Of a stretch of 20,414 nucleotides of DNA, positions 17,867 through 20,414 are shown piece by piece. Position 1 is the first letter of the stretch; each line of letters begins with the position of its first letter. The notes under the pieces are model-generated. The model searched no databases. It saw nothing but the letters and a program-made list of their open reading frames with translations, and had not been told where the DNA came from. Origin of the DNA: a virus; IMG/VR virus record IMGVR_UViG_3300031951_001496, positions 1 to 20,414 of that record; one strand, given 5' to 3'. A program made the translations under genes and the position numbers.

Positions 17867-18244
17867 TTAAGGCACCTGGAATGCGGCTGAACCACGCACG
17901 GCGTCATTCACCGTAAGCGTGATGCTTGAGCTCTTGCACGTTGCGCCGACGTTCAGCGAGACGCCGCCGGCAATCGAAAGCGTGCCGTTTGCGCCCTGGG
18001 CGATCGGGCCGCCAGACGTGGCGAGATACTCAATCGTGACTTCCTTGCCAGTGTCGCCGGCAGATCCCTTGAGAGGCCGAGCCAACGTCAGCACGGTCTG
18101 CCCAGCAGTTTGGCCAAGGTGCGAAACGTCGATCTGATCGGTTGTTGCATTGTCGGTGATGCTGTACGTGATCGACGTGACAGTGTAGGTCGTGCCTGCA
18201 AAAGAGAATGTCGTGCCGCTGGAGTCATGGGGCGTGATGGGCAT
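17867..18244 (-). CDS. Tail-tube-like structural protein, 125 aa
   Basis: The ATG at 18244 follows GAGGA by eight bases. It begins MPITPHDSSGTTFSFAGTTY, followed by TVTSITYSITDNATTDQIDV. The central part (GKEVTIEYLATSGGPIAQGA) and the last strand (SSITLTVNDAVRGSAAFQVP) complete a small beta-sandwich-like pattern usual for major tail tube proteins. It is placed after the tail completion genes and before the chaperones, exactly where the tube gene is found in siphophages. This is the preferred major tail protein candidate of the two small beta proteins. Confidence 0.75.
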   Translation of the reverse strand: MPITPHDSSGTTFSFAGTTYTVTSITYSITDNATTDQIDVSHLGQTAGQTVLTLARPLKGSAGDTGKEVTIEYLATSGGPIAQGANGTLSIAGGVSLNVGATCKSSSITLTVNDAVRGSAAFQVP

Positions 18245-18248
18245 TTTG

Positions 18249-18662
18249 CTATTCCTCGCTCCACATTACGTCGTATCGCTGCGTGATCTGATACACGGGC
18301 GGTAGATCAGTTCCGGCCAGCGTGACAAAGTCATCCGACTCGTCCTGCAGAGCCGTCTGCCGTACCGTTGTATTTTCGAAAAACCCCCCGTATCCATCCA
18401 GAACAGCCCGCACCGCGTCGGCGAGACTTCTGGCCTCTTGATACGTCGTGCCGTACATAACGCATTCCACGCTCACTCGTGGCATTCCGGACGGCTGCCC
18501 GAGCGTTTGCTCACGCTCAATGCCAACGCGACGCCACGTAATAAACGGCAGGGCGGCCGAAGCTGGCGCGAGCAAGGGATAGACACGAGTGCCGACGAGG
18601 ATGGCGACAGCCGGGGCTGCGGCAAGAGCGTTGCTCAGCACTGACTCAGGCGATCGAAGCAT
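18249..18662 (-). CDS. DUF3168-like tail completion protein, 137 aa
   Basis: I chose the ATG at 18662-18660, seven bases after GAGGG; the frame to 18719 enters the upstream gene. The sequence opens MLRSPESVLSNALAAAPAVA, then ILVGTRVYPLLAPASAALPF and ITWRRVGIEREQTLG. It continues with PRVSVECVMYGTTYQEARSL and ADAVRAVLDGYGG. This order (short helix, RVYPxxAPxxxxLPFIxW, VSVEC.....Y..A..LAxAVRxxLDG) is the hallmark of the DUF3168/tail terminator-like family. It ends in YQITQRYDVMWSEE. It lies directly after the gp10-like gene, as expected in head-tail joining modules. Confidence 0.85.
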   Translation of the reverse strand: MLRSPESVLSNALAAAPAVAILVGTRVYPLLAPASAALPFITWRRVGIEREQTLGQPSGMPRVSVECVMYGTTYQEARSLADAVRAVLDGYGGFFENTTVRQTALQDESDDFVTLAGTDLPPVYQITQRYDVMWSEE

Positions 18663-18666
18663 CAAA

Positions 18667-19371
18667 TCACCCTCGTGGCCTGACGGGGAACTTGGAAGCC
18701 AAGTCCTTCTGCGCAGCAATCAGAGACTTTGTCATTTCAACCTGCAGCGCTGATCGCATCGTGCCTAACGACTCACGGTAGGCCGTCCTTACGGGTGGCT
18801 GCCCCTTTTTGCCGCCAACAGGCATTTCCCTGAGACTGAGCCGCTCCCCCGCAGAAGCCTTTTTGAAAAACGCTTTTGGGTACTTAGGGGAAGTGTTCAC
18901 CCTGACTACGCCAGCAAACTTTCCGCGTCGAGCAACTCGAGCAATCTTGAACGCGCCGAGTGTCTTAAAGCTCGACGCAACTGACGCACCGCTGCGAATG
19001 GAAGAGGTTTTTATGAATCGCTCTTTCGTGCCGAACTCAACGAATCCGGCATGAAAAGCACGGTCCTTGCCCCGGCGAACAGATCCGCCACCAGCGGACG
19101 CGGAGCGTGCACTTCCAGCAGCCACAAATCCCACCAGTCCTACTGCGTTGCCGCTTTTGTAGGTCTTCACCTTGCTGGTGATACCGCGATACAGGTTCCC
19201 TGTTGGGCCGCGAGTGACGTTGCTTTTAAGTGCCGTTAGCCCTGGGGCAAGGCTGCGACGAATAGCAGCGCCCATGTGCTTTCTTGCGAGGCTCGGGCGG
19301 AAACTGCGGAATGCGTCCCGCAGTTGCTTCATCTCAGGAAACTCAACCTTGATGTCTATTCCGCCAGCCAC
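18667..19371 (-). CDS. HK97 gp10-like neck/tail completion protein, 234 aa
   Basis: The start is a GTG at 19371-19369 whose first G is the last base of the preceding TAG; GAGGTG lies upstream. The N-terminal part, MAGGIDIKVEFPEMKQLRDA followed by LARKHMGAAIRRSLAPGLTA, is the usual opening helix pair. The core has RAFHAGFVEFGTKERFIKTS, and HAxFVEFGT is the recognisable gp10-family motif. The segment about 130-195 is very basic (RVARRGKFAGVVRVN, KYPKAFFKKAS) and longer than in small family members of about 130-150 residues, so it may be an inserted DNA- or protein-contacting region. It sits between head closure and DUF3168-like genes in standard order. Confidence 0.82.
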   Translation of the reverse strand: MAGGIDIKVEFPEMKQLRDAFRSFRPSLARKHMGAAIRRSLAPGLTALKSNVTRGPTGNLYRGITSKVKTYKSGNAVGLVGFVAAGSARSASAGGGSVRRGKDRAFHAGFVEFGTKERFIKTSSIRSGASVASSFKTLGAFKIARVARRGKFAGVVRVNTSPKYPKAFFKKASAGERLSLREMPVGGKKGQPPVRTAYRESLGTMRSALQVEMTKSLIAAQKDLASKFPVRPRG

Positions 19372-19685
19372 TACGCCACCTCTTCGCAGATAGCGACGTG
19401 CTCAGTGCGGTTGTCGTACTCAAGCAGGCTGACAATATTTAGAGTGCGAGATCGCCAGACAAGCCGCATGTTTTGCGTCATGCCACTTAGGTAACGCATC
19501 CGTACTCGATGCGTGATCGTCACGTCTTGCTGCCCAGCGGCAAGTGCCTCTCGGGACGAAACGCCTTCAACGCTCGCCCATCGCTCGGCAAATGTGCTCC
19601 ACGACAGCATGATTTCGCCGAGGGCGTTGCGAGTCTCCGCAGCCTGCTGCACCGTTACTCGCTCGCGGAGGCGGCCGGCGTCCAT
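19371..19685 (-). CDS. Head closure / head-tail adaptor protein, 104 aa
   Basis: The start is the ATG at 19685. The sequence begins MDAGRLRERVTVQQAAETRN and continues ALGEIMLSWSTFAERWASVE. This GxLRERVTxQ....xxxGE...W......WA.VE pattern is typical of the SPP1 gp16 / HK97 gp9-like head closure family. The rest includes GQQDVTITHRVRMRYLSGMT and RLVWRSRTLNIVSLLEYDNR, the RxRY...... V..RTxxI...... conserved half. The length of about 104 residues is normal. It plugs the connector and joins it to the tail in known phages. It shares one base with the start of the gp10-like gene. Confidence 0.87.
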   Translation of the reverse strand: MDAGRLRERVTVQQAAETRNALGEIMLSWSTFAERWASVEGVSSREALAAGQQDVTITHRVRMRYLSGMTQNMRLVWRSRTLNIVSLLEYDNRTEHVAICEEVA

Positions 19686-19687
19686 GG

Positions 19688-20176
19688 CTACACCGAGCCT
19701 TCGCCAACGAGCAGAACGTCGTAGTCAACGCTTTGCCCTTCACCCTCAGCGATCAACACCAAGGCGCTGCTCGCCCCAGTTGCCCAACCGGCCGCAGTTG
19801 GGTTTGTGTGAACAAACACGCCGCCAGCAGGGATAACCAGATTGAATGGAGAAAGCGTAGGATCGAGCGCCGTCCAGCTGTCCACCGTCACGTTCAGCCG
19901 ATACAAAGCAGACTTGTTGCGAATATAGATTGCCTTCACGGCAGTCATGGACACCGTGCCGCGGTCATCGCTCAGCGCTTGAATGATTAGCTCGTTGGCA
20001 GAGCTTCCGCCCGCAGTCGAAGACGATGTCCACGCCACCTGTGCCTGGTTGGCCCCGGTGCCCTCTGTGAGCGGCAGCGCGTAAGTTGCTGCCGCGACAC
20101 GCAGTTGGCTCGACAGGTTGCTCGTCGACTTGTCGTGAAACAGAACGTCAACATTGATGCGGCCGTCGATGCTCAT
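19688..20176 (-). CDS. Putative virion structural protein, 162 aa
   Basis: I chose the ATG at 20176-20174, seven bases after GGGGAT and overlapping the stop of the connector gene (ATGA). The longer frame to 20362 overlaps that gene. The protein opens MSIDGRINVDVLFHDKSTSN and contains SQLRVAAATYALPLTEGTGA, SVSMTAVKAIYIRNKSALYR-like beta segments and a closing VLIAEGEGQSVDYDVLLVGE. It is beta-rich with no cysteine or catalytic motif. It lies between the connector and head closure genes, where accessory capsid or decoration proteins sometimes occur. No family is recognised. A role as a virion component is inferred from position. Confidence 0.68.
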   Translation of the reverse strand: MSIDGRINVDVLFHDKSTSNLSSQLRVAAATYALPLTEGTGANQAQVAWTSSSTAGGSSANELIIQALSDDRGTVSMTAVKAIYIRNKSALYRLNVTVDSWTALDPTLSPFNLVIPAGGVFVHTNPTAAGWATGASSALVLIAEGEGQSVDYDVLLVGEGSV

Positions 20177-20414
20177 TGGTACGATCCCCAGCGTTGAGAG
20201 TCCAAGAGCGACTTGACGCCAAACGGCACTTCCTGCGGCACTGCTCCAGTTGTCACAGTGGCCTGCCGGGCACCGTCGTACCAGTGCCCAACAAGCATCA
20301 AGATGGCGTGCTTTGTTGCGGCGGGGACACTTGAGCCGCTGGCCCCGTACCCGGCCCACCACGTCACTACGACGGCGTCGTTGTCCTCCATGCTCGCCGG
20401 CCAGGTGCCGCCGT
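20173..20414 (-). CDS. Head-tail connector protein, C-terminal fragment (cut by window edge)
   Basis: Only the last 79 or so codons are present; the frame is open to the window end, so the methionine at 20391 is probably internal. The sequence TWPASMEDNDAVVVTWWAGY is followed by GSSVPAATKHAILMLVGHWY and DGARQATVTTG, then VPFGVKSLLDSQRWGSYQ. The helix with KHAILMLVGHWYxxR and the closing P.GVxxLLxxxRWG are typical of the gp6/gp8-like connector family (phiE125 gp8 type). These rings sit beneath the portal. The stop overlaps the next start as ATGA. Confidence 0.83.
   Translation of the reverse strand, partial: GGTWPASMEDNDAVVVTWWAGYGASGSSVPAATKHAILMLVGHWYDGARQATVTTGAVPQEVPFGVKSLLDSQRWGSYQ

Noticed and set aside
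1-20414. CRISPR arrays, tRNA or rRNA genes, insertion sequences
   Set aside because: No regularly spaced repeats, cloverleaf-like segments, rRNA words or transposase frames were seen on either strand.

Overview
The window is a continuous stretch of a tailed double-stranded DNA phage genome, either a temperate phage or a prophage. It is GC-rich by eye and has good AAGGAG/GGAGG-type ribosome binding sites. Virion genes of the long-tailed (siphovirus-like) type lie beside a replication/recombination operon, and a tyrosine integrase sits between them. The host cannot be fixed from this sequence. A Planctomycetota host is my tentative guess from the overall look of the integrase, excisionase-like and small proteins. 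No host gene, rRNA, tRNA, CRISPR array or insertion sequence was seen.

Layout from right to left, which is the direction of almost all transcription. (1) 20414-13065 is the virion module: head-tail connector (cut by the window edge), a structural protein, head closure, gp10-like and DUF3168-like completion proteins, two small tail-tube-like proteins, a tail assembly chaperone pair (G/T type) joined by a probable +1 frameshift, a 442-residue tape measure, and several distal-tail or unknown structural proteins. (2) 13068-10554 is an accessory end of the same transcript: a small CxC protein, an HELLH metalloprotease-like protein, a calcineurin-type phosphoesterase, a small Cys/His protein, an Nmad1 (DUF1599)-like protein and a 59-residue protein. 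(3) 10493-9582 is the integrase, the only clear plus-strand gene. (4) 9581-7736 is the control region: an excisionase-like HTH protein with a histone-H1-like tail, an LPD29-like protein and two very small genes. Three candidate sigma70-type promoters here share the operator-like word AACTACC. The region also holds inverted repeats, a 24-bp direct repeat and a run of 13 G. (5) 7735-1 is an early operon coupled largely by ATGA overlaps: RecT, small proteins, an HNH protein, a winged-helix protein, an unknown protein that may fuse to a second HNH domain by a -1 frameshift on an A8 run, a ParB-DUF4326 fusion, a replication-initiator-like protein, a LexA-type HTH, a 37-residue membrane peptide, a phage-encoded DNA polymerase sliding clamp, an HTH protein and small unknowns.

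How the parts work together: RecT, the initiator-like protein and the clamp suggest that the phage supplies its own annealing and replisome-loading factors. The HNH proteins and ParB-DUF4326 protein suggest DNA processing or interaction with modified DNA. The excisionase-like protein is the obvious candidate regulator of the shared operators and partner of the integrase. The most interesting unexplained items are the two recoding sites, the ParB-DUF4326 fusion, the AACTACC promoter set and the G13 tract in an otherwise open frame leading into recT.
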